Shown piece after piece: positions 33,812 through 44,504 of a stretch of 64,000 bases of DNA. The notes beneath the pieces are model-generated. The model was given only the letters and a program-made list of their open reading frames with translations, did not search any database and was not told the DNA's origin. Made by a program: the position numbers and the translations under genes. Numbering within the stretch: position 1 is the stretch's first letter; each line of letters opens with the position of its first letter. The stretch is taken from assembly GCA_947095585.1 (NCBI GenBank), contig OX352765.1, forward strand, positions 56,508,920 through 56,572,919, read 5' to 3'. This DNA comes from Nephrocerus scutellatus (lineage: Eukaryota; Arthropoda; Insecta; Diptera; Pipunculidae).

Positions 33812-35188
33812 AGGCTATCTTACTCACACTCAAAGAATAGAAATTTTTAACATCCCCAAAGGACCATCAAGATACATTACTAACTTTCAAAATCTAATAC
33901 ACATCATAAACCTTTATGACTACAACAACAACATACAGAACATCACAAATTCACTCTACCTGTTTCAAAAACAGAACATTAGCACAAACTCATTTAAAAT
34001 CACAAAATTAAAACTCAAAAAACTTCAAACAAAAATCCAAATTTTGTATCCTTTTAAGAAAAGAAATAAACGCGGTTTAATCAATGGATTGGGGTCCACT
34101 ATTAAACTAATAACAACAGGTAACATGGACGCCCAAGATGCAATAAAAATTAACGACCAAATACAAAACATTAATACAAATATTACCGACATAACACGAT
34201 CATTAGATAATGAACACGTTTTGAACTCTCAAATGATCGATAGATTCAAAAACATAACACTACACATAAATACCGAACAACAAATAATCGAAAATTTTCT
34301 CAAAAACTCAGCCAACAGAATCAGAAGAGAACACGATGCTCTTTTGGAAACACAATATATTAACCAACTTAACTTTAACATTGACCTACTAACCAACCAT
34401 CTATTTAATATAGCCGAGGCAGTAACTCTGAGTAAACTTAATATTATCCCTAAACTCCTTCTTACCTTTGATGAACTAACACTTATAAAAGACAAACTAA
34501 CAAAAAAAAAAACATAACAATCAATGCACTTGAACAAATATATGAATTTTTAGGAATCCAAGCTTATTATAATGGATCTAAAATAATTTTTAATATACAG
34601 ATACCAGTTTTATCTATTGAAAAATATAATTTTTATCATATTATACCCCTGCCAATAAATGGCACAAAAATACTTAATACGAAACCATATATTAACTATA
34701 ACATAAGACACACACAACACTTTAATAAACCTTGCCCCAAGATAAAAGGAACCTACTACTGCTCATCGAAAACACAAGAAGACGACTGCAACCAATCCCA
34801 ATCTATCGGAAAGCTGATGGAAAATATGGCAGCCAATTGTCCATTCAAGGATGTTGGGAAGATTCAAATAATCTCCCAACCACAACCTAATATTTTACTA
34901 TTTATTAATATCCAAGATTTATCAATAAACTCTAGCTGCAGACCGGGAACTCACCACATAGAAGGCACAGTGCTTATCCACTTCCAAAATTGCAACATCG
35001 AAGCTAATGGGATGACTTACGAAAATAGACCGGGCATCTTCTGGGACACCATACGGATACTTCCTCCATCGGGCAGCATCCTCAAAGCCAACACAACAAC
35101 CGATGAATTAAACCTAGAAAAGTTGCGAACGTTTAACTTCAACACGGAAGCCAAAGTACTCAGGCTAGAAAACATCACTGAAACCTAA
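33812..35188 (+). pseudogene. Errantivirus envelope gene, copy 1, frameshifted
   Basis: A splice acceptor (TTAACTTTCAG near 33802-33812) precedes an open frame, as expected for the spliced env message of errantiviruses. A basic cleavage-type motif (RNKRG, near 34063) is followed by a glycine-containing segment like the fusion peptide of F-type envelopes, then long helical stretches and a cysteine-rich part. One extra base in an A-run near 34500-34511 breaks the frame; reading resumes at 34817. A stop at 35186-35188 precedes the membrane segment. Compared with copy 2 it also lacks 27 bases near 33857. Inactive. Confidence 0.75.
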
Positions 35189-35437
35189 AATTGCTTAGTG
35201 GGAGCAGCAGGAATCATCATCTTCGCTAGTATAATAATATTTGCCGCTACATTGAGGAAAAAATATATATACAGAACAAACACAGAAGATCACGGCAACA
35301 TCCTTTATCTTAACGCTCCTGCCCTCGCAACATCATCTCATCAAGCTGAAGCTGCTTCAATGACGTCACTTTGGCCGTCGCTTTACTCCAAGGGGGGAGG
35401 AGTTACGTCAGCTACCTGTTCCCCTTTCGTCCACTAA
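35189..35437 (+). pseudogene. Env membrane segment and tail, copy 1, cut off by a stop
   Basis: In the same frame as the env ectodomain but after a TAA, the sequence codes for a glycine/alanine-rich hydrophobic stretch (AAGIIIFASIIIFAATL) followed by basic residues, a typical transmembrane anchor with a cytoplasmic tail. The frame runs into the polypurine tract and LTR. Because of the stop the anchor would not be translated with the ectodomain. Confidence 0.65.
35389..35400 (+). promoter_or_regulatory. Polypurine tract
   Basis: CAAGGGGGGAGG directly precedes the 3' LTR start AGTTACGT and would prime plus-strand synthesis. The identical tract is found at 40837-40848 in the second copy. Confidence 0.8.
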
Positions 35438-35795
35438 CAACCATTCACCTGTTGCCGCATACCAACGGTTCATCACCCCAGCGAATACAAACGCAGCATC
35501 AGCAGTTTGATAATATGGAAAGCAGCAGTGGACAACAGCAGCAGTAAATGCATTATAAACATAAAATATATCATATTGTAATTCCTATAATAAGCATTGC
35601 ATTGTAATTGCATGGGAAAGTAAATTGTAAAGTCAGCGTCTGCTGAACGTCCGGCTTTGTTCCCAAAATTAATGAGAAATCACCTTTTTGTAAATTAGCT
35701 TCCATAAGAACATATTATAATAAATGAGTTGTCGTTTAGAACTTGAAGTGGAAAGTGTATTTTTTTTGTTACTTACTGTGAGTAGTAACGTAACT
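35401..35795 (+). repeat. 3' LTR of errantivirus-like element, copy 1 (395 bp)
   Basis: Starts AGTTACGT after the polypurine tract and ends ACGTAACT, an 8-bp terminal inverted repeat. The last 280 bases match the 5' LTR at 28289-28568. The second copy at 40849-41243 has the same length. Confidence 0.9.
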
Positions 35796-36560
35796 AGCGC
35801 ACTTTGCATTTAATTCTTAATTTCTAATTTAACGTTTTGTGACAAAAAAAAAATTAAACCGTGAGAAAAAAAAATTGATACTCGATTGGTAGAAAAAAAA
35901 ATGCTAAGTGGAGAAACAATCATATAAAACAGAAACCAAAATGGCCGTCGCCTGCGCAACGCTATCATCAGTCCGTGATTTGCCCCATAGTGATTGTTAC
36001 CAAGTTTTTTTCCGTTGCGTACAATTTAAAAAAAATTTATAACCATTCGCTTAGTGCTGAAAACGAAAGCTCGAATTCCTTCAGGTCTTGGAATATTTCA
36101 CAGCAATTTTCTTATACTCACACTTGCAGTTAAATTTGAGTAACATTAATCGTACAAAAACGAAACGCAAAATGGCCGTAGCCTGCGCCACGTTATCATC
36201 AGTTCGTGATTTACCCCATAGTGATTGTTACCAAGAGTGGTTCATTGCGTAAAATTTTTAAAAATTTGTATTCGTTCGCTTAGCGTTGTAAACGAACGCG
36301 CGAATTCGTTTATTTCTTGGAATATTGCACAACAAATTTCCTATTGCCTTATACACGTCATTAACAAGATTTTTGTTTGCAATTTTTTTTTTGCCTTACA
36401 CTCATCATTTAAATTGAAATAACATTAATCCTACAAAATCGAAACGCATAATGGCCGTCGCCTGCGCCACACTACCCGATATGAAGTTCGTCAACGCTGG
36501 AGGTCCTCCAGGCCCTATCCTTGGAATCCTGGGACTCTTCACCCTATAGCGGGCCAATTT
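35796..36560 (+). repeat. Iterated MAVACATL mini-ORF units, copy 1 (three units)
   Basis: Three related stretches each carry ATGGCCGTCGCCTGCGC-type sequence, with start codons at 35941, 36172 and 36451 (231 and 279 bp apart). The first two continue TLSSVRDLPHSDCYQ before divergence; the third becomes PDMKFVNAGGPPGPILGILG and stops at TAG 36549, a 32-codon ORF. Each start is preceded by a AAAACGAAACGCAAA-type stretch. I do not recognise the family; it may be the leader or LTR of another retroelement into which the errantivirus inserted. Confidence 0.6.
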
Positions 36561-36807
36561 CCACGTCCCATTCATGAAACAAGAAATAAGAATACGTAAA
36601 TATGTATACCTGTAATGACCTGAAATTTGTTAAGATCCTTGATTGGCTTCTCATGATTTAGTTTTTAGTTTCTTTTTTTTTAAGTTATAACACATATATA
36701 TAGAAATAAGAATACGTAAATATGTATACCTGTAATGACCTGAAATTTGTTAAGATCCTTGATTGGCTTCTCATGATTTAGTTTCTTAGTTTCTTTTTTT
36801 TTTAAGT

Positions 36808-36840
<33 letters not shown>

Positions 36841-36869
36841 TATAACTATATATATATATATATATATAT
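36561..36869. repeat. 120-bp tandem duplication and (AT)n tract
   Basis: AGAAATAAGAATACGTAAAT at 36582 and again at 36702 begin two nearly identical 120-bp copies (both with GACCTGAAATTTGTTAAGAT). They end in (TA)n runs at about 36808-36831 and 36846-36869, separated by GTGTGTGTTATAAC. No gene. Confidence 0.85.
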
Positions 36870-37236
36870 GGTTAGAAACATTTTTTTGTTTGATTTATGA
36901 TTGTTGAACCCCTTTTCTCGGTGAAGAATAGAATAGTGCTGTTTTGGCTTAAGCTCTGATCGGAACCTTAAGTCTGGAAATGTTTCCGATTTTATTGTTT
37001 ACGATAAGCATTTTATCGTTTCCGAATACTGCAACGTAACAAGTAACTGGTTTTACCTCCTCTTGTTTCCCGACTTTAGCCTATTGGTGCTCCAGGCGCG
37101 CGTATTAGCCTCGATTCGATTCCTTCACCGAAAAGTAAGCTGTTTGTTTTGTACCTCATAAGGGGTGTTTTAATTTATTTTGCGGAGCAAAATCCGCGAG
37201 ATGATAAGTTGTTTATACGATATAACGTAACTTAAT
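36870..37236. other. Unassigned sequence
   Basis: No gene or known repeat. A loose inverted pair, CTTTTCTCGGTGAAG near 36913 and CTTCACCGAAAAG near 37124, could form a stem of about 13 bp across 200 bp. Confidence 0.35.
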
Positions 37237-37470
37237 ATTAATAAATATTGAGAAATAAGATACAAATAAATTTTAATTGAATACTGAGAAATAAGATACG
37301 AATAAATTTAAATTGAATACTGAGAAATAAGATACAAATAAATTTTAATTGAATACTGAGAAATAAGATACAAATAAATTTAAATTGAATACTGGGAAAT
37401 AAGATACAAATAAATTTAAATCAATTTTAATAAATATTGATAAGTAAGATACAATTAAATTTTAATTAAA
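37237..37470. repeat. 36-bp AT-rich tandem repeat, about six copies
   Basis: GAGAAATAAGATAC recurs at 37250, 37286, 37322 and 37358, with a GGGAAATAAG variant at 37394, so the period is 36 bp. The units alternate ATTTTAATTGAATACT and ATTTAAATTGAATACT spacers. A more diverged unit follows near 37438. Confidence 0.85.
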
Positions 37471-38036
37471 ATACGAGATAAAGAAATAAAATTTAGTTCC
37501 AGTAAAAACAAAAAAAACTAAAAATAAATTAAGAATGATTTCATTGAAGTTAAAGGAGGCGTCTCTCTCCCCATATTGTTTCAGGTTCGGTGGATGTCCA
37601 GTTCGGGCTGTCCTTCGTGCTAGCTAGCTGAGCTAGCACTAAGGATTCGAGTTAGCTCATGTCCGAGGTTTTTTTCGGAAGTTGGGCGACTATTTTTTTT
37701 TCTTTCTCCTCATTCCATTCGTAATGATCTTGCAGTATACCTTTCAATATGAGAGGACAGCTGGTGGATAGGTCGATTACCGGTTTATTGCCGTCCTCTT
37801 TTCCTCTAGATATGCACGTAAATTTTTTTTTATTGATGAAGTAAATAGCGAATGGTGGTGCAAGAACCCATCCATTTCGGCGAGCTTAGCTTGAGCAACG
37901 AGGCAAGAGGTGCACCCCGCACCTCTCCATTCGCTGTAGATCGCAGGACCCAATCCGACAAAACATTAACCACCGTAGTTTTTTTTTATATAAAGGACCC
38001 CAAGTAACAATTTCAAGCAAACTATTCTCTGAATTT
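37471..38036. other. Unassigned sequence with strong hairpins
   Basis: No coding region. A perfect 9-bp stem lies at 37617-37625/37631-37639 (GTGCTAGCT and AGCTAGCAC). A second structure has an outer 9-bp stem 37847-37855/37927-37935 (AGCGAATGG and CCATTCGCT) with an inner 8-bp hairpin 37906-37926 abutting it. The right edge at 38037 is the breakpoint of the duplicated errantivirus segment. Confidence 0.5.
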
Positions 38037-39159
38037 GCCACCAAACAAACTAACTGTCGTATACTCGACTGATAACGGTTTCCGCATCGTTCAATCCACT
38101 TATCTTAAATTCTTCTCCCAAAGTAAAAATTTTCGAGTAATTCGTTGTACAGAAATCCTTAGAGATATCAGAGTAGAAGATGACCAGGAAGAACTTATAA
38201 GAAGCTACCACGAAAATTCAAACCACAGGGGAATAAATGAAACACCTTAAAAGGGAAAATTATTTCCCTAACATGAAAGATAAGATTACAAAAACTATAA
38301 ACAACTGCGACAAATGTCAAATTTTCAAGTACAATAGAAACCCTACTAGACCCCATTTCGAGAAACCTGAAATACCACTAAAGCCCCTTGAAATTCTTCA
38401 CATAGACCTATACACTATTAACAACAATAATATTCTTACGCTTATAGACAAATTCTCTAAATTCGCTTGCGGATACACTCTAAGTTGTAGGAGTAGTGTA
38501 ACCATCCTGTATCAGCCTTTACGGCATACCCTCAAAGATTGTATGTGACCAAGGCTCGGAATTCGTCTCCAATATTTTTAAGGACTTTTGTAGACAACAT
38601 GAAATTACATTACATTATACTTCTTTCCAACAAACCAGTAGTAATGGTCCAGTGGAAAGACTACATTCTACCCTTACGGAAATATACAGGCTCATTTTGT
38701 CAAAAAGAAAAGAACAGAGGTTAACCACCGAACACGAAGAAATAATTAGTGAAACCTTTATCACTTACAACAACGCTGTACATTCCTCGACAAAATATAC
38801 ATACAGTTGGACCAATGCGAGTTCAACTGTTTTTCGGAAGACCTTACAAGTTTAGAAAAACACTTAGATTCTCGAACGAGCATGAATATCTTGAAAAGCT
38901 GAATGAATTCCTTAATGAGTTAATTCAGGATAGAGTAAAAGAAATAACCAACGCGAGAATAGATAAACTTAACCAAACGAGAGAAACCCCGGAAGACGTA
39001 GTGGAAAATTATCCAATATTTGGGAAAGAAGCTAGACGCAATAAACTAGCACCCAAATTTTCAAAACACATAGCAATTAAGAACAGGAAAATTACAGTTT
39101 TAACAAAAGAAAACAAAAAAATTCATAAAAGTAAATTAAGAAAACAACTTAAGAAATAA
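38037..39159 (+). pseudogene. Errantivirus integrase (copy 2)
   Basis: The same broken integrase as at 32395-33694: frame changes near 38243 and 38533, the HHCC and DDE motif pieces in three frames, and the 24-nt RT-derived patch at 38801-38824. The final frame is slightly longer here (to 39159) because a TAA at 33692 in copy 1 reads CAA in copy 2. The N-terminal pol part is missing. Confidence 0.8.
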
Positions 39160-39236
39160 AACATATACAAAAATATATATATAATTGTTCATACATACAT
39201 ACATACATACACCCCACTTTATCTATTAACTTTCAG

Positions 39237-40636
39237 GCTATCTTACTCACACTCAAAGAATAGAAATTTTTAACATCCCCAAAGAACATAGTCTACTGCC
39301 TCTACTTTTAGGACCATCAAGATACATTACTAACTTTCAAAATCTAATACACATCATAAACCTTTATGACATCAACAACAACATACAGAACATCACAAAT
39401 TCACTCTACCTGTTTCAAAAACAGAACATTAGCACAAACTCATTTAAAATCACAAAATTAAAACTCAAAAAACTTCAAACAAAAATCCAAATTTTGTATC
39501 CTTTTAAGAAAAGAAATAAACGCGGTTTAATCAATGGATTGGGGTCCACTATTAAACTAATAACAACAGGTAACATGGACGCCCAAGATGCAATAAAAAT
39601 TAACGACCAAATACAAAACATTAATACAAATATTACCGACATAACACGATCATTAGATAATGAACACGTTTTGAACTCTCAAATGATCGATAGATTCAAA
39701 AACATAACACTACACATAAATACCGAACAACAAATAATCGAAAATTTTCTCAAAAACTCAGCCAACAGAATCAGAAGAGAACACGATGCTCTTTTGGAAA
39801 CACAATATATTAACCAACTTAACTTTAACATTGACCTACTAACCAACCATCTATCTAATATAGCCGAGGCAGTAACTCTGAGTAAACTTAATATTATCCC
39901 TAAACTCCTTCTTACCTTTGATGAACTAACACTTATAAAAGACAAACTAACAAAAAAAAACATAACAATCAATGCACTTGAACAAATATATGAATTTTTA
40001 GGAATCCAAGCTTATTATAATGGATCTAAAATAATTTTTAATATACAGATACCAGTTTTATCTATTGAAAAATATAATTTTTATCATATTATACCCCTGC
40101 CAATAAATGGCACAAAAATACTAAATACGAAACCATATATTAACTATAACATAAGACACACACAACACTTTAATAAACCTTGCCCCAAGATAAAAGGAAC
40201 CTACTACTGCTCATCGAAAACACAAGAAGACGACTCCAACCAATCCCAATGTATCGGAAAGCTGATGGAAAATATGGCAGCCAATTGTCCATTCAAGGAT
40301 GTTGGGAAGATTCAAATAATCTCCCAACCACAACCTAATATTTTACTATTTATTAATATCCAAGATTTATCAATAAACTCTAGCTGCAGACCGGGAACTC
40401 ACCACATAGAAGGCACAGTGCTTATCCACTTCCAAAATTGCAACATCGAAGCTAATGGGATGACTTACGAAAATAGACCGGACATCTTCTGGGACACCAT
40501 ACGGATACTTCCTCCATCGGGCAGCATCCTCAAAGCCAACACAACAACCGATGAATTAAACCTAGAAAAGTTGCGAACGTTTAACTTCAACACGGAAGCC
40601 AAAGTACTCAGGCTAGAAAACATCACTGAAACCTAA
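39237..40636 (+). pseudogene. Errantivirus envelope gene, copy 2, open to a stop before the anchor
   Basis: From the splice acceptor near 39236 (TTAACTTTCAG) one frame stays open to TAA at 40634-40636. It includes an N-terminal region absent as a methionine start (so it relies on a spliced leader), the basic RNKRG cleavage-type motif near 39513, the fusion-peptide-like GLGSTIKLITTG segment, two long helical stretches and a C-terminal cysteine-rich region. The layout matches the baculovirus-F-like Env of errantiviruses, a membrane-fusion glycoprotein. It ends about five codons before the hydrophobic anchor (40646-40700), which lies in the same frame after the stop. No functional copy is implied. 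Confidence 0.72.
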
Positions 40637-40885
40637 AATTGCTTAGTGGGAGCAGCAGGAATCATCATCTTCGCTAGTATAATAATATTTGCCGCTACAT
40701 TGAGGAAAAAATATATATACAGAACAAACACAGAAGATCACGGCAACATCCTTTATCTTAACGCTCCTGCCCTCGCAACATCATCTCATCAAGCTGAAGC
40801 TGCTTCAATGACGTCACTTTGGCCGTCGCTTTACTCCAAGGGGGGAGGAGTTACGTCAGCTACCTGTTCCCCTTTCGCCCACTAA
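40637..40885 (+). pseudogene. Env membrane segment and tail, copy 2, cut off by a stop
   Basis: Equivalent to 35189-35437: AAGIIIFASIIIFAATL anchor and a tail, in frame with the env ectodomain but behind the TAA at 40634. One residue near the end differs from copy 1 (CPFAH against CPFVH). The shared stop predates the duplication. Confidence 0.65.
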
Positions 40886-41243
40886 CAACCATTCACCTGT
40901 TGCCGCATATCAACGGTTCATCACCCCAGCGAATACAAACGCAGCATCAGCAGTTTGATAATATGGAAAGCAGCAGTGGACAACAGCAGCAGTAAATGCA
41001 TTATAAACATAAAATATATCATATTGTAATTCCTATAATAAGCATTGCATTGTAATTGCATGGGAAAGTAAATTGTAAACTCAGCGTCTGCTGAACGTCC
41101 GGCTTTGTTCCCAAAATTAATGAGAAATCACCTTTTTGTAAATTAGCTTCCATAAGAACATATTATAATAAATGAGTTGTCGTTTAGAACTTGAAGTGGA
41201 AAGTGTATTTTTTTTGTTACTTACTGTGAGTAGTAACGTAACT
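40849..41243 (+). repeat. 3' LTR of errantivirus-like element, copy 2 (395 bp)
   Basis: AGTTACGT to ACGTAACT, preceded by the same polypurine tract, with only scattered differences from 35401-35795. Confidence 0.9.
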
Positions 41244-41855
41244 AGCGCACTTTGCATTTAATTCTTAATTTCTAATTTAACGTTTTGTGACAAAAAAAAA
41301 ATTAAACCGTGAGAAAAAAAAATTGATACTCGATTGGTAGAAAAAAAAATGCTAAGTGGAGAAACAATCATATAAAACAGAAACCAAAATGACCGTCGCC
41401 TGCGCAACGCTATCATCAGTTCGTGATTTGCCCCATAGTGATTGTTACCAAGTTTTTTTCCGTTGCGTACAATTTAAAAAAAAATTATAACCATTCGCTT
41501 AGTGCTGAAAACGAAAGCTCGAATTCCTTCAGGTCTTGGAATATTTCACAGCAATTTTCTTATACTCACACTTGCAGTTAAATTTGAGTAACATTAATCG
41601 TACAAAAACGAAACGCAAAATGGCCGTAGCCTGCGCCACGTTATCATCAGTTCGTGATTTACCCCATAGTGATTGTTACCAAGAGTGGTTCATTGCGTAA
41701 AATTTTTAAAAATTTGTATTCGTTCGCTTAGCGTTGTAAACGAACGCGCGAATTCGTTTATTTCTTGGAATATTGCACAACAAATTTCCTATTGCCTTAT
41801 ACACGTCATTAACAAGATTTTTGTTTGCAATTTTTTTTTTGCCTTACACTCATCA
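41244..41855 (+). repeat. Iterated MAVACATL mini-ORF units, copy 2 (two units)
   Basis: Duplicate of 35796-36405. The first start reads ATGACCGTCGCC at 41389 (GCC to ACC change), the second ATGGCCGTAGCC at 41620. The third unit is missing because the duplication ends at about 41855, where sequence switches to the foldback-type repeat. Confidence 0.75.
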
Positions 41856-42057
41856 TGGACACATGCGAAAAAATTTCAATGTTGTGTTGCTTCATTTCCG
41901 CTCTGATTCAGAGCAAAAGTGTGTGCTAAAAAACGCTGAAAAATAGCAAAAATATCTACAAAATATGTTTTCATTTTGCAACTCGCTTTTGCTAAACTTC
42001 AGAATTTTTGATCGTTTTTATTTAGTCTGAACGTGTTGCCTAATTTCAGCTCTGAAT
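41856..42057. repeat. Foldback-type repeat, partial copy
   Basis: Contains the palindrome GCTCTGATTCAGAGC at 41900-41914 and TTTCAGCTCTGAAT at the right edge, both shared with the inverted-repeat element at 48.7-49.1 kb. The long-LTR element begins directly after it. Confidence 0.6.
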
Positions 42058-44504
42058 TGTAATGTGTTGATAACTATTTGGTCATTCAAGGGTCAATCAT
42101 TCAGCATCGGTGCGAAGGGTTTTCCTCTCTCATTTTCCTTTAGAAAGAAACTTGGACCATTTAGCGGAGATTATCGCATCCGGTTGGCACGCCTGGTTAC
42201 CACTGCAAAGCTCGTCGAGTCGTGGGGTAGGTTCTTGGATGAGGTTATTCTCCGGTGACATTACAAAAAAGATTATGCATGCCATTGCAAAAACAAGAAT
42301 AGAAAGACTATCTAAAGAGAAGAGCAGCCTAAGGGAAGGTGCTAAAATTACACGTATTACGTATGCCATTGGATGATGGGCAGAGGAAGAGCTGGACAAG
42401 GATTAGGCCTATGAGGTCATCCTCCCCCTACTCCTCCTTTTCTCCACCCACCCTTCCGTGGATCCTATCGATGGTAGCAGACCCCCTTTGAGACGTCCCC
42501 TTAGTCCGGGATAATACCTGCGCTGTATGAAGATAGCCAATAAGTTCAAACACCCATTTAAGTCGGTTTCAAGTTAACCACAATCTTTATTCCTTATTCA
42601 TTTTCCCAATTAATAGGGGATGAGCCTTAACTGCTCCTTTATTTTTTTGTAATTATCGAAAAAGTTTATTAATAAAAAAGTTAATAATGAATTTCTAAAT
42701 AATTATCCAAAGAATTTATTAATAACAAAGTTTATATTGGATTTATAAGTAATTATTCATAAAGTAGTTTATTAATAAAAATTAATCATGGATGAGCCCA
42801 ACTGCTCATTTATTTTTTAGTAATTTTTACTAAAATAGTTTACTAATAAAATTTAATAATGGCTGAGCCCAACTGCTCATTTATTTCTTAGCAATTATTA
42901 CTAAAATAGGTTATTAATAAAATTTAATAAGGGATGAGCCCAACTGCTCATTTATTTCTTAGTAAGTAATTTAGTTTACAAAAAAAAATCCTTGGTTACG
43001 CCACCAAAGGGAAAAGAAAGGAAAGGGAAATAAACAAAATTCAAACTAATTCCTACTAGGCCATCTTTGAGCCAAAAATTAAGATCCGCGCAAAGCATAT
43101 ATAAATTTAATTCGGAAGGCATATAGTTAGAAAGCATATCTTTACATACCACTTACTTGATTTAGCGAAGACCCTTGACTAGTCGCCAGCGCTGTCGAGT
43201 CGTAAGAATCCTAACTAAAATGAAAAGGTTAATTACCCGCCCCTGAAGGCCCGATCAATAACCCCCCTTTTTTTTCCTCTGGATTTAACGAATACTTTAC
43301 TACTTTAAAAGGCGTACCGAACTCGTCTTAGTTACTCAATCAAACAACAAATAAAAAAAATTTAGCAAAAACAAATTTAGATAAGATCAGCTTATGACTG
43401 GAAAAAAAAAATCTGCAACCGATCCGCGTCTCGTCGCTTCATCACTTCCGCCTTCCGTCGAATCCAGAACTTCCCATAAATTTCCCAGGTGGTTGTACAG
43501 AATGCCATAGGTTTCATCACCAGAGTTACGGCCTTAATGGACTAGCGAACTTTTATTTCCGCTCGTTCCTGCAGGGGCATATGCCGGACTGTGTAAATAC
43601 ATTTACAATGCAAATTCGCGCACATTCACCAATATGCAGCCAGGAATTTTTCCTTTAGTGCAAACAAAAGAAATATGGCGGTCCACATGGGGAGGCCATT
43701 TTTGCTAGATGAAAATGCGGTTTTCGAGGACAGCACAGCCGAACATACGCCGGAAGAGTCTAGAATGTCCGCGTTTCGTGGAAACACGTGTCGATATGGA
43801 TAACCTTTAAATGGTTTTCCCTTTTTTTCTTATAGTAGGGCACGCACGCCCCCTAATTATCGCAGTTCGCAAACCCCCTTTTTAATTACTCGACCCGACG
43901 CATTGAATTTTTCTTTTCCTTCTCACAACCACTTTATCCGAATATCCAATATTAACCAAGACAATTATTTCTGCAGGTTCCTGCAGGGACACATGCCGGA
44001 CGAAGTAAATATACATGCCACGGAAATACTCGCCGATTCACCATTACGCAGCTAGGAATTTTTCCTTTAGTGCGAACAAAGGAAATATGGCGGTCCACAT
44101 GGGGAAGCCATTTTTGATAAATGAAAATGTGGTTTTCGAGGACAGCCCAGCCAAACATACGCCGGAAGAGTCTAGAAAGTCCGCGTTTCGTGGAAACACG
44201 CCGCCACTGCGAAACTTCGGACTGTTACAATGATCCAAAACGATCCGCACTCAATATGATTTTTTTCCGCCCGAGATGGAATAAAATTTTCTTTTGTGTT
44301 ATTTATTTGACCACCTTTTTGGTAAGGACCCGGCCGCTCACTCGTATCAGACACAGACAAAAAAAAACGATAACTTTACTATATATATAAAAATTCCTTT
44401 TTCTTTTATTTTTCCGTTTCAAGTATGCCGATTTCAAAGTAAGAGGCGACCGTCTCCCTTCGCAATTCCAACTCGACTCCCCACACGAATTACTTCTGCC
44501 AGCA
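42058..44504 (-). repeat. Long LTR A (2447 bp) of a non-coding LTR element
   Basis: In plus orientation it begins TGTAATGTG and ends CTGCCAGCA, so on the minus strand it runs TGCTGGCAG...CACATTACA with TG/CA ends. It matches 45882-48014 over its length except for indels, the largest being extra copies of a 70-bp repeat at about 42787-42960. A degenerate 230-bp direct repeat occurs inside (43567 and 43978, 411 bp apart). An 88-codon frame near 42110-42376 has no known domain. Confidence 0.7.

Larger units (their letters stand above)
28289..35795 (+). mobile_element. 17.6/297-like errantivirus (Ty3/gypsy with env), inactive
   Basis: An almost complete provirus: LTR, tRNA primer site, leader with repeats, gag, protease, RT, RNase H, integrase, env, polypurine tract, LTR. 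The PBS type, AGTTACGT...ACGTAACT LTR ends, CCHC-less gag and F-like Env place it in the 17.6/297 group of insect errantiviruses. Breaks: a stop in gag, frameshifts in pol, loss of the RT palm, frameshifts in integrase and breaks in env. It is a dead genomic copy. Confidence 0.85.
38037..41243 (+). mobile_element. Errantivirus-like element, 5'-truncated second copy
   Basis: Duplicate of 32616-35795 in direct orientation (offset 5423 at the left, 5448-5450 at the right). It begins abruptly inside pol at CCACCAAACAAACTAACTGT and runs through integrase, env, polypurine tract and LTR. Because the 600 bp after the LTR are also duplicated, this is a DNA-level duplication and not a second insertion. 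Confidence 0.9.

Noticed and set aside
37847..37960. tRNA or other structured RNA gene
   Set aside because: Stems are strong, but no B box or cloverleaf can be drawn; kept only as a finding.
33812..40885. A domesticated, functional env gene (syncytin-like)
   Set aside because: Copy 2 is long and open, but it ends before the anchor, lacks its own start and sits in a dead truncated provirus; no sign of selection can be shown here.
42110..42376. 88-codon ORF present in both long LTRs (also 45934-46200)
   Set aside because: It is kept because the LTRs are copies; an antisense frame of 89 codons is equally open and neither has a domain.
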